From: Nonomuraea helvata
GTDB lineage: Bacteria > Actinomycetota > Actinomycetes > Streptosporangiales > Streptosporangiaceae
Assembly: GCF_039535785.1 (NCBI RefSeq)
Contig: NZ_BAAAXV010000009.1
Location: 310,001 to 374,000, forward strand
Direction of reading: 5' to 3'
Length of the DNA stretch: 64,000 nucleotides
The notes under the pieces were generated by a model. The model did no database searches. It had not been told where the DNA came from and saw only the letters and a list, made by a program, of their open reading frames with translations. Both the position numbers and the translations under genes were made by a program. Shown here piece after piece: positions 48,439-57,200 of the stretch (position 1 is the stretch's first letter; each line of letters opens with the position of its first letter).

Positions 48439-48866
48439 GTCTTCCGGTTGATCGTGGTGGCAGCCCCCCACCCGATCTCAAACTGGCTCCGAACTTCCCC
48501 GGGCTCACCGGGGACGACGGAGGCGGGCCGTACGTCGATCATCACGAGGTGCGCGCGATCGTCTCCCGGGTACGCAAGCAGGTTCAGGGGCTGCTCACCG
48601 ACCCCGGTGCGCGCCCTTCCCCGTCGATGAGCGCCACCTACAGCGGACCTGGCACGGTCGGCGAGGTGGCCGGCATGGGTGGAGTCGGACCCGATGAGAC
48701 CGGCAAGTGGGAGGTGGCCGACTATTTCGGACAGAACATCTCCCGGGCGTACGACGTGTTCGGCGGCAGCTACAGCGAGCTCGTGACGTACGTGGAGAAG
48801 TGGGCGGACGCGGTGGAGAAAGCCATCGACAACTATGAGAAGGGTCACGCGGACAGCAGCGCGTGA
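48435..48866 (+). CDS. Small T7SS-associated helical protein
   Basis: 143 residues; ATG overlaps the previous stop (ATGA). The N-terminal third is proline-rich (LAPNFPGLTGDDGGGP). The rest is helical, with YVEKWADAVEKAIDNYEKGHAD at the end. NYEKG resembles the NYDREE context of WXG protein 3 but lacks an acidic residue at +4. Probably a secreted or chaperone-type ESX protein. Confidence 0.75.
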   Translation: MSLPVDRGGSPPPDLKLAPNFPGLTGDDGGGPYVDHHEVRAIVSRVRKQVQGLLTDPGARPSPSMSATYSGPGTVGEVAGMGGVGPDETGKWEVADYFGQNISRAYDVFGGSYSELVTYVEKWADAVEKAIDNYEKGHADSSA

Positions 48867-48888
48867 TGAGCGGCGAGGATGACATTCG

Positions 48889-50280
48889 ATGGCCGAAAGC
48901 GTCGACAGCTGGGAGCCGATCAGGCTCTACGACTATCTTGGCGATCCGACCCCGGACAGCACTGTCACCAGGGAAAAGGTCGTCAGTTACCTCAACAACA
49001 CCGACCCGGACAAGATCGAGAGCGCCGGTAAGAGTTACATCGAGGCAGCCAAGCTGGTCTTGGGCAAGGACGGGATCGAGGGCGCCCTCTGGAAGGCGGC
49101 CGATGAGCTGAAAGAGGTCTGGCGCGGCCAGGGCGCCACCGATGCGCTGAAGGCCCTGCGGCTTCTGCATGCCAGCGCGACCGCCCTCGGCGAGGCCATG
49201 AAGCAGACCGGCGAGCCGATGACCAAGTACGCCGAGCGGGTCAGGCACTATCGCGCCACGGTCCCCACACTGATGTGGGGCCAGGACCCAGCGGCGGACG
49301 AAGCCGCCACGTACGGCCTGAACAGGACGGGCACCACCTCACCGACGACCAAGAGCGAGAACACGGGCGGCGGTACGACGGGCAGCCCGCCCTCTGCGGC
49401 CACCGACGTCAACGCGCAGGCCAGGAAACACCTGGAGAAGCTCAACAACGAGATCACGGATCTGAACGCCAAGCTCGCCGAGGGCCTCAACTTCAAGATG
49501 CCCGCGATCACGCCGATCACGGTGGACACCACGAAGGCCCCGCACATCAACCCAGGCAGCGGCACCAACGTGCCCACCGGCAAGACCACATACTGGCACG
49601 GCGGCGGCAACGACGGGTCGGGCAGCACGGGCAGCACGGGCGGCGGCCGCGAGGGGTCGGACGGCCGGGACGATCCAGGCCAAGGCCGCGATCAGACCTC
49701 GGGCCAGAACAACAACCAGGACCGGCCTGGCCAGGATCAGGACAAGGGCCAGGACCAGAACGACCCGTCCACGGGCACGCAGGACCCGACCTCGCCGCAG
49801 CAGCCCGGGGACACCTCGGCACAGCAGCCCCCGAGCCAGAGCCAGGACGGCACCCAGCAGCAGGACGTTCCCCCGGTCCTCGGCGCCGACAACAAGACGC
49901 AGCTCGCCGACGCCAGCCCTCCGACGACCACCACCGTGGGCCCGCACCAGAGCACGACGACCCCGTACACCCAGCTGCCGACGACGACGCCGGTGCCCAC
50001 GAGCACCGCCAACCCGTTCACCGCCAACCCGTTCACCACCGTCCCGGGGCAGCCTGGCTCGGGCGGCACCTGGTACGGCGGCGGCGGCACGGCCGCGACC
50101 AGCCCGGCCGTGATCGGCGGCAGGGTGCCCGGCTCGGGCTCCGGGCTCATGGGCTACCCGCCGGTGGGGGGCGTCGGCGCGGGCCAGGAGCAGCGCAACG
50201 AGACGACGCGTGAGTTCTACGACCCGGACGGCGACGCCTGGTCCTCGCCACACCCCGTGGGCCCTGAGAAAATCGGCTGA
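48889..50280 (+). CDS. Long T7SS substrate with WXG domain and Gln/Asp-rich region
   Basis: 463 residues. The helical N-terminal domain (1-150) includes LKEVWRGQGATDALKALR, a W-x-G turn. A helix at about 175-205 is followed by a long disordered region rich in Gly, Asp, Gln, Pro and Thr. The tail reads EFYDPDGDAWSSPHPVG. No signal peptide. It resembles actinobacterial WXG-type effectors with low-complexity linkers; no enzymatic domain is visible. It ends the six-gene rightward run and is followed by a strong terminator. Confidence 0.8.
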   Translation: MAESVDSWEPIRLYDYLGDPTPDSTVTREKVVSYLNNTDPDKIESAGKSYIEAAKLVLGKDGIEGALWKAADELKEVWRGQGATDALKALRLLHASATALGEAMKQTGEPMTKYAERVRHYRATVPTLMWGQDPAADEAATYGLNRTGTTSPTTKSENTGGGTTGSPPSAATDVNAQARKHLEKLNNEITDLNAKLAEGLNFKMPAITPITVDTTKAPHINPGSGTNVPTGKTTYWHGGGNDGSGSTGSTGGGREGSDGRDDPGQGRDQTSGQNNNQDRPGQDQDKGQDQNDPSTGTQDPTSPQQPGDTSAQQPPSQSQDGTQQQDVPPVLGADNKTQLADASPPTTTTVGPHQSTTTPYTQLPTTTPVPTSTANPFTANPFTTVPGQPGSGGTWYGGGGTAATSPAVIGGRVPGSGSGLMGYPPVGGVGAGQEQRNETTREFYDPDGDAWSSPHPVGPEKIG

Positions 50281-50288
50281 CCGCTGAA

Positions 50289-50323
50289 AAGGGGCCGGAT
50301 GCGCTCGGCGCGTCCGGCCCCTT
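50289..50323. terminator. Strong bidirectional terminator
   Basis: AAGGGGCCGGA (50289-50299) pairs perfectly with TCCGGCCCCTT (50313-50323), and the loop contains a further GCGC/GCGC stem. It sits between the convergent long substrate gene and ybaB-like gene. No U tract. Confidence 0.85.
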
Positions 50324-50332
50324 CAGGTTGGA

Positions 50333-50770
50333 TCAGCCCTCCAAGCGCTGCTGGATCCGGTCGAGCTCTCCCATGACGTCCTCGAAGGTGCGGTCGTACG
50401 CCGCCTGCGACCGGCGTACCAGCTCCATGGCCCCCTCCGGATCAGAGCCGAAGCGCATCGGGTTGTCCTCCCCGAATGCCTCCTCCATCGCCTCGGACAT
50501 CTGCCGCTGCTGGTCCGCCATGGCCTCCTTGAGGACGAGCTTGATGCGTTCGGCCAGTTCGCCGGCGGAGAGACGCATGGCCTTGGGATGGAGCTGCAGT
50601 TCCTTGAGCCCCGCCTGGCCGAACTCGACCACGACGAGGCCGTCCTCATCCTCGGCCCGGCCGACGAGAGCGGTCAGGGTCGTCTGGAGCTCGGCGGTGC
50701 GGGCCATCTGCGCGTTGGCGTTCTTGAGGACCCTGTCGAAGTCAACCGCCCCGAACTCGCGCTCGATCAT
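50333..50770 (-). CDS. YbaB/EbfC-family protein 1
   Basis: 145 residues from ATG 50770; a GTG at 50776 is an alternative. MIEREFGAVDFDRVLKNANAQMARTAELQ, DEDGLVVVEFGQAGLKELQLHP and a helical C-terminus fit the YbaB/EbfC fold, a dimeric nucleoid-associated protein. It is longer than the usual ~105 residues because of an extra C-terminal helix with RRSQAAYDRTFEDVM. YbaB-like proteins recur in actinobacterial T7SS loci, where their role is unknown. Confidence 0.83.
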   Translation of the reverse strand: MIEREFGAVDFDRVLKNANAQMARTAELQTTLTALVGRAEDEDGLVVVEFGQAGLKELQLHPKAMRLSAGELAERIKLVLKEAMADQQRQMSEAMEEAFGEDNPMRFGSDPEGAMELVRRSQAAYDRTFEDVMGELDRIQQRLEG

Positions 50771-50818
50771 CCCCACACCCCACGTGCCACAAAAGACGCT
50801 TTACTCACAACCTTATCC

Positions 50819-51826
50819 TCAAGGCGTGGCAGGGGAGATCTCCCGCTTCGGCTCGATCCAGTCGAAATCCTGGTAACCCGGAGGCAGTCCGGAGTTCTTG
50901 GGGGGCTCAGCGAAGGAGGGATACTTGCCGGCGTCGATCACGATCGACTTGAAGTCGACTGCGGCGTCGCCGCTCGGCGTGATGTAGTTCCACTGGTGAT
51001 TCCTCTTCACCATGGTCGCCATCACGTTGGCGACCTCCTTCAGGCTGCTGCCCAACGAGTGGGCCAGCAAGATCGTGACGATGTTGACCTGGGCCGCGAT
51101 GTACTTCTCCAGCATCACCCCCCACACCGAGCTCTGTGGCGCCCGCTGCAGCGTCTTGGCGGCGATGAGCAGGCCGATCGAGGCGAGCGCGGTGCGCCCG
51201 ACCCAGATCCAGAAACTCCGGTAGGCGGCCGCGACCTCGTCGAGTGAGCTGCCGGCCGTGTTCAGGACGTTGCGCAGCACCTCCGACTCGCGCTGGAAGG
51301 TCCAGAGCACCCTGTCGAACTCATCGCGGTCCATCGCGATCCAGCCGTCTTTGGCCGTGTCCCGCAGCTGTGGGAGCAGGTTCTTCATCCCGCCGTCGAG
51401 CCGTTGGGCCATGGCGCTCTGCCAGACGCTGACCGCCTGGGCCATGCCCGGCTCATTGGCGAGCATCCCGCCGGCGATGAGGACGGCGGGAGTCAGAGCC
51501 AGGGAGATCTTGCCCGCCCTTTTCAGCGCGTTGAGCGACTTCTCGCCCAGCGACGGCATGGACGGGCGCGCCGCGTTGTACGGCTCCGGAGGTGGACCGA
51601 ACCTTCCTGTGCCCAGATCGCCGCTGGGCGGCGTGACGTTGGGACTGCCGGGGACGGGCTGGTTCGGTGAGGGATAGGCGTAGGGGTTGCCAGGGACGGG
51701 CCTGGGCGGCGTATACGGGTTGTACGGGCCCGCCGGTGGCCTAGGGGGCGTCGTGGCATAAGGGTTGCCGGGCACCGGCTGGGTGGGCGTGGTACGGGTG
51801 TGCGCCCAAGGATCAGGGGTGCTCAT
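50819..51826 (-). CDS. Pro-rich T7SS-island membrane protein
   Basis: 335 residues. Residues 1-70 carry PVPGNPYA-type repeats. Hydrophobic segments lie near 107-121 and 204-223. Helical regions contain KDGWIAMDRDEF and LWTFQRESEVL. The C-terminus (IEPKREISPATP) is polar. No known family. Its start overlaps the stop of the small upstream gene by one base. It is comparable in plan to the membrane protein at 43719-44540 and may be another WXG-related partner. Confidence 0.72.
   Translation of the reverse strand: MSTPDPWAHTRTTPTQPVPGNPYATTPPRPPAGPYNPYTPPRPVPGNPYAYPSPNQPVPGSPNVTPPSGDLGTGRFGPPPEPYNAARPSMPSLGEKSLNALKRAGKISLALTPAVLIAGGMLANEPGMAQAVSVWQSAMAQRLDGGMKNLLPQLRDTAKDGWIAMDRDEFDRVLWTFQRESEVLRNVLNTAGSSLDEVAAAYRSFWIWVGRTALASIGLLIAAKTLQRAPQSSVWGVMLEKYIAAQVNIVTILLAHSLGSSLKEVANVMATMVKRNHQWNYITPSGDAAVDFKSIVIDAGKYPSFAEPPKNSGLPPGYQDFDWIEPKREISPATP
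51651..51790. repeat. Proline-rich tandem coding repeat
   Basis: The 5' end of the leftward 335-residue membrane protein gene encodes QPVPGNPYA and RPVPGNPYA units twice, plus QPVPGSPN. Short imperfect DNA repeats underlie them. Confidence 0.65.
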
Positions 51827-52149
51827 CAGCCGCGGTACCTCACGATGCTCGCCTCTTCGGCCGCCCGCCAGTTACGCCTGGCCCGTTCCAGAGCATCCGA
51901 CCAACTCTGCACCGCGCCCTCCATATCGGTGAACGTGGTGTCCACCCAGCGGCGAAATTCGTCGTAGGCGCCGCCGATCATATAGCCGCCGACCGCCCCG
52001 AAGCCGATCCCACCCACGGCCGTGGACGCCAGAAGCCCGTGAATGAACGCCACGTCCGGATGCAGTTCCTCGTCGACACGCTTGCGCGTGTGCGCGATGG
52101 TGGACGACGTGACGTAGATCTCTTGGACCGCTTGCTGATTACTCCCCAC
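51826..52149 (-). CDS. Small WXG-like protein with Gly-rich helix
   Basis: 107 residues. A glycine/alanine-rich hydrophobic stretch (GLLASTAVGGIGFGAVGGYM, about 39-58) lies between two helices. The second has MEGAVQSWSDALERARRNWRAAEEA. Size and helix pair are like WXG100 proteins, although the motif is not exact. Cotranscribed with the Pro-rich membrane protein gene (TGATG overlap). Function unknown. Confidence 0.7.
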   Translation of the reverse strand: MGSNQQAVQEIYVTSSTIAHTRKRVDEELHPDVAFIHGLLASTAVGGIGFGAVGGYMIGGAYDEFRRWVDTTFTDMEGAVQSWSDALERARRNWRAAEEASIVRYRG

Positions 52150-52242
52150 AAAATGGCATTCTTCGCTACATACCGCGACGAAGTAGGCTATTTGCTGTGA
52201 TCTTCATGATCGGTTCAACGTCCGGTCAGCCGCGCATCGCCT

Positions 52243-52254
52243 CCGGTTAACCGG
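52243..52254. promoter_or_regulatory. Perfect 12-base palindrome CCGGTTAACCGG
   Basis: It lies in the 126-base divergent spacer, 21 bases upstream of the YbaB-like ATG. Candidate binding site for a dimeric regulator; it could also be chance. Confidence 0.4.
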
Positions 52255-52275
52255 CCGCCAGTGACGTGGCGTGCC

Positions 52276-52698
52276 ATGGACTACACCGAGCACGATATGG
52301 ACGAGCTGCTGAAGGCGAACGAGCGCGAGCTGGCCCGCCTCGCCGCGGTCGCCGACGACCTGCGCTCGATCAGCGGCAAGGGCGAGAGCCGCAGCGGCCT
52401 GACCACCGCGGTGGTGGACGCGGACGGGCGTCTCCAGCGCGTGACCTTCTCGCCCCGCGTGCTGCGCCTTGACCTCGCCGCCCTGGCCGAGGAGGTCGTC
52501 CAGGCGGTACGGCAGGCGCAGGAGGACCAGGACCGCCAGGCCCAGGAGCTGCTGGCCGTGCCGGAGTCGCAGCGGATCGGGCTGGAGGACATCCAGCGCC
52601 AGTTCTCCGAGTTCCACGAGCTGTTCAGTGCGGAGACGGCCGACAGGAACGACCGCATCAGGCGGCTGGGCGAGCGTGACCCACGCGACGACTTCTAG
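52276..52698 (+). CDS. YbaB/EbfC-family protein 2
   Basis: 140 residues from ATG 52276. DELLKANERELARLAAVADDLRSISGKGES, LTTAVVDADGRLQRVTFSP and a C-terminal helical stretch match the YbaB fold. It is diverged from the first YbaB-like protein (50333-50770). No obvious Shine-Dalgarno is present. Located between a WXG-like pair and eccD, convergent with eccD. Confidence 0.8.
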   Translation: MDYTEHDMDELLKANERELARLAAVADDLRSISGKGESRSGLTTAVVDADGRLQRVTFSPRVLRLDLAALAEEVVQAVRQAQEDQDRQAQELLAVPESQRIGLEDIQRQFSEFHELFSAETADRNDRIRRLGERDPRDDF

Positions 52699-52716
52699 CG
52701 GAAAATGCCGGGCAGG

Positions 52717-54192
52717 CTAGCCCGCCAGCCCGCGGATCCAGGTGTAGACGTCGAGCACGCCCAGCGCCAGCGGGAACAGCGCGATCAGCAGGATCACGTC
52801 CACGATCTCGCCCGCACGCCCCCAGAACGGCGAGAGCCGTCCGGACGGCAGCCAGAGGCCGAGCCCCACGACCAGCATGGCCACCCAGAGCACGCCCATC
52901 ACCACCGCGGCGGCGGCCACCGTGCCCGCGCCCGCGCTCACCGCGATCCCCACCGCCATCAGGCCGCCCAGGCCCGAGCCCAGCAACCACAGCCGCTGGC
53001 CGAGCCCGTGGAAGACGCGGGCCCGCAGCAGCATCACCAGCGAGAGCACGACGGCCATCGCGATCGACAGCCAGGTCGCCTCGACGACCAAGAAGATCAG
53101 AGCCCCGATGGCGCTGAGAACGATGCCGACGACCATCCCGGTGGCGTAGCGGCGGGCCTGGGCGGTGCGGGCCAGCACGCCGTCGCTGTCCAGCCGCTGG
53201 TTGTCGGCACGCAGTTCGTCGGCGCTGGTGGGCAGGGCGGGCAGCGGCACCCTGGCGATCCTGAACGACAATGTGGGGATCAACGGGCTGAGCGCGATGA
53301 GGATCGTCACCGTCATGGCCGCCACGCCGGCGGCGGGCACGCCGAACACCATGACCACGGCCGAGGCGATGGCTCCTGTCACCGTCGCGATGGCCGTGCC
53401 CAGGAAGCCTGCCACACCGTCGGCGACCACGGTGCCACCGATCGTGGCCACCAGCGCGGTGCAGGTCAGCGCGGCCAGCAGGTGTGGCGCGCCGAAACCG
53501 GTCAAGGTGGCGCCGCTGGCCAGTCCGTACAGTCCGGCGAGGAACGCGTAGGGCAGCGCGGCATAGCCGACCAGCGCGCCCGCTGAGGAGTCACCGACCG
53601 CCCTGGACAGGGCCGCGCTGACGCCGAGCAGCAGCAACGCGAGCATGCCCGCGACCACCGTCACGCCCAGCGGCTCGCTCCCCGACAGGACCAGTGCGAC
53701 CGCTCCCAGCGCCAGCATGATCGCCGCCGCGCCCGCGCCCATGGCCTTGGTATGACGGGGCTCCCACTTGCCGGAGCTCTCCTTGACGCCGGTGGCCACC
53801 ACGTCTGCCACGTCGTCGTAGAGCGCGGGCGGCAGCGCGAACTCGCGGGGCCGCAGGTACAGCAGCTCGCCATCCAGCACCCCCAAGGACGCGAGAGTCT
53901 GCCCGAGGTCGAACGGCGCGCCGCCGAGCCGCTGGAGCACCCAGCCGGGCGGTCCGGCCGCGTCGCCGCCCGCCTCGCCGACCGCGCGCAGCAGCCCCGG
54001 CAGCACGTGCGGCAGTGGCACGTCGGCAGGTAGCGCGAGATCGACACGGCGTCGCGGAGCGACGACCGTGACGTGGCACAGAGGCGCCAGTGGCGCGCGC
54101 ATCTGCGGCTGCGCCCCCGGGTGCGCCGGCGGCCCCGGCGGCACCGGTTGCATCGGCTGCATCGGCGGATGAGCGAGCGAAGTCAAGGCCAC
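52717..54192 (-). CDS. eccD: T7SS core component EccD
   Basis: 491 residues. A Pro/Met-rich start (1-35) leads to a ubiquitin-like YukD domain (about 36-115, CHVTVVAPRRRVDLALPADVPL). A linker with KWEPRHTKAMGAGA and about eleven transmembrane helices follow. In mycobacterial T7SS the EccD dimer forms the membrane scaffold of each complex unit. It is divergent from eccC. Confidence 0.92.
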   Translation of the reverse strand: MALTSLAHPPMQPMQPVPPGPPAHPGAQPQMRAPLAPLCHVTVVAPRRRVDLALPADVPLPHVLPGLLRAVGEAGGDAAGPPGWVLQRLGGAPFDLGQTLASLGVLDGELLYLRPREFALPPALYDDVADVVATGVKESSGKWEPRHTKAMGAGAAAIMLALGAVALVLSGSEPLGVTVVAGMLALLLLGVSAALSRAVGDSSAGALVGYAALPYAFLAGLYGLASGATLTGFGAPHLLAALTCTALVATIGGTVVADGVAGFLGTAIATVTGAIASAVVMVFGVPAAGVAAMTVTILIALSPLIPTLSFRIARVPLPALPTSADELRADNQRLDSDGVLARTAQARRYATGMVVGIVLSAIGALIFLVVEATWLSIAMAVVLSLVMLLRARVFHGLGQRLWLLGSGLGGLMAVGIAVSAGAGTVAAAAVVMGVLWVAMLVVGLGLWLPSGRLSPFWGRAGEIVDVILLIALFPLALGVLDVYTWIRGLAG

Positions 54193-54287
54193 TCCAGATC
54201 TGGCTGACTAAATCCGACATGCCGAACATATAGGCATGGCACCTCTGGTAAGAAAGTGTTTCAGGTGACAGGAGGGTTGTTCCGTAA
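54193..54287. promoter_or_regulatory. eccD-eccC divergent regulatory region
   Basis: 95 bases with the perfect palindrome CCAGATCTGG at 54194-54203 immediately before eccD, and CATGCC/GGCATG at 54218-54223 and 54233-54238 flanking AACATATA. GGAGGG near 54271-54276 is the eccC ribosome-binding site. Likely a shared control point for the two core genes. Confidence 0.5.
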
Positions 54288-57200
54288 GTGAGCATTGTTG
54301 TTGTACGGCGCCCGGAACGCCGTCCCAGCCCCCAAGCCCCGCGCGGGGAGATCCTGCTGGAGTCTCCACCGGAGATCCCCGAAGTGCAGCCCGCCGGACT
54401 CGGCGGCGTCCTCATGTATGTGCCGATGCTTGCGGGCGGCGCGGCCATGGGCCTGATGTTCACCGCGGGAGGCAACTCCAACCCCCTCATGTACGTGGCC
54501 AGCGGCCTGTTCGCGGTCTCGATGCTGGGCATGACGGTCGGCCAGTTCGGCCGCAACGCGGGCGAGCGCAAGAACCGCCTCAACGGCCTGCGCCGCGACT
54601 ACTTCCGCTACCTCTCCCAGATCCGCAAGAGGGTCCGCAAGGCCGCCGTCCAGCAGCGCGAGGCCCTGGAGTGGAGCGGGCCCGCCCCTGAGACCCTCTG
54701 GTGGGTCGCCATGGGGCCACGCCTGTGGGAACGCCGTCCCCGCGACGAGGACTTCGGCACGGTACGGCTGGGCACCGGCGTGCAGAAACTGGCCGTGCAG
54801 CTCATCCCCCCGGACTCCAAGCCGGTCGAGGACCTCGACGCGCTGACGGCCGGCGCGCTGCGCAGGTTCGTCCGGGCGCACTCCACGGTGTCGGGTCTGC
54901 CCGTGGCGGTCGCGCTCAACTCCTTCGCGCGCATCCACCTCACCGGCGACCCACGGGCGGTGCGGAGCCTGGTCCGGGCGATGATCGCGCAGCTCGCCAC
55001 CTTCCACTCACCCGATGACATGCGGGTCATGGTGTGCGCGAGCAAGGAGTGGATGCCTCATTGGGACTGGGTCAAGTGGCTGCCGCACGCCCTGCATCCG
55101 GACGAGATGGACGCCGCAGGTCAGGTGCGGCTGATGAGCGAGAACCTGTCCCACCTCGACCAGCTCGTAGGAGACGAGCTGAAGGAGCGGGCGAGGTTCC
55201 GTCCCGGCACCGGCGCCGACTCGCTGCCGTACCACGTGGTGATCGTGGACGGCGGGCACGTGCCGCACGACTCCCAGCTCGGCATCGACGCCATCCAGGG
55301 CGTCACGGTGATCGACCTGTCCGACGCGACGGGGCCGGTAGAGGAGGCCAGCACGCTCCGGCTGGACATCCAGCCCGACGGCTTCCACATGGTGAAGATC
55401 GACCACGCAGGCAAACGCTCCACGACCCGGCTGGGCGATCCCGACAAGCTGGACTACGCGCGGGCGGAAGGGCTGGCCCGGCAGCTCGCGCCACTGCGGG
55501 CCTCGGCGGGCTCAGGTGGCGAGTCGCAGGACGTGCTGGGCACCAACACCAGCCTGACCGACCTGCTGGGCGTGGGCGACCCGGGCAGGCTTTCACCGGC
55601 CGTCACATGGCAGCCCAGGGCCGGCCGTAACCGGCTGCGCGTGCCCATCGGCCTGGGCGCCGACGGCCGGATGGTCGAGCTGGACATCAAGGAGTCCGCG
55701 CAGGGCGGCATGGGCCCGCACGGGCTGGTCATCGGCGCGACCGGATCGGGCAAGTCGGAGCTGCTGCGCACGCTTGTGCTCGGCCTGGCGATCACGCACT
55801 CGTCCGAGATCCTGAACTTCGTCCTGGTCGACTTCAAGGGCGGCGCCACGTTCCTCGGCCTCGAGGGGCTCTCGCACGTCTCCGCCGTCATCACCAACCT
55901 GGAGGACGAGCTCCCCCTGGTCGACCGCATGCACGACGCGCTGCACGGCGAGATGGTCCGCAGGCAGGAACTGCTGCGCGCGGCGGGCAACTACGCCTCG
56001 CTGCGCGACTACGAGCGGGCCCGAGAGCAGGGCGTCGACCTGCAGCCGATGCCGACGCTGTTCATCGTGCTCGACGAGTTCAGCGAGCTGCTGTCGGCCA
56101 AGCCCGAATTCATCGACCTGTTCGTGATGATCGGCCGTCTGGGCCGCTCGCTCGGCGTGCACCTGCTCCTGGCCTCGCAGCGGCTGGAGGAGGGGCGGCT
56201 GCGCGGCCTCGACACGCACCTGTCCTACCGGATCGGCCTGCGCACGTTCTCCGCCATGGAGAGCCGGGTCGTGCTGGGCGTGGCGGACGCGTACGAGCTG
56301 CCGTCGGCGCCGGGCAACGGCTACCTGAAGTTCGACACGACCGGCATGACGAGGTTCAAGGCCGCCTACGTCTCGGGTGCCTACCACGACGACCCCGCCC
56401 AGGCCGCCGCCCCCGACGGCACGCCGGCCGTCCGTGAGGTCGTGGAGTACGGCCCCGCGCACGTGCCGCTGCCCGAGATCACCACCCCCGTCCAGGTGAC
56501 GACGGAGTCCGACGACGAGCCGGCAGGCAGCAACCAGCGCAGCGTGCTCGACGTCGTGGTCGGCCGGCTCGCCGGGCACGGCCTCGCGGCGCACCGCATC
56601 TGGCTGCCGCCGCTGGCCGAGCCGCCCACCCTGGCCCATCTCCTGCCGCCGCTCTCGGTCACCCCGGAGCACGGCCTGACCACCGCCGGCTGGCCGGGCC
56701 GGGGCAAGCTGCACGCGGTCATCGGCATCATCGACAAGCCGTTCGAGCAGCGCCGCGACCCGTTCTGGCTGGACGTGTCCGGCAGCGCGGGGCATGTCGG
56801 CGTGGCGGGCGGCACGCAGAGCGGCAAGAGCACGGTCGTGCGTACGCTCGTGGCCGGCATGGCGCTCATGCACACCCCGCGCGAGGTCCAGTTCTACTGC
56901 CTCGACTTCGGCGGCGGCGCCCTCGCCTCGCTGGAGGGGCTGCCCCACGTGGGCGGAGTGGCCACCCGCCTCGACGCCGACCGGGTGCGTCGCACGGTGG
57001 CCGAGATCGGCGCCATCCTGGAGCAGCGCGAACGCGACTTCGGCGAGCACGGCATCGAGTCGATGGCCACCTACCGGCAGCTGCGTGAGGAGGGCGCGAT
57101 CGAGGGGGACGGCTGGGGCGACGTGTTCCTGGTCGTGGACGGATGGCTGACGCTCCGGCAGGAGTTCGACACGCTGGAGCCGACCATCACCGACATCGCG

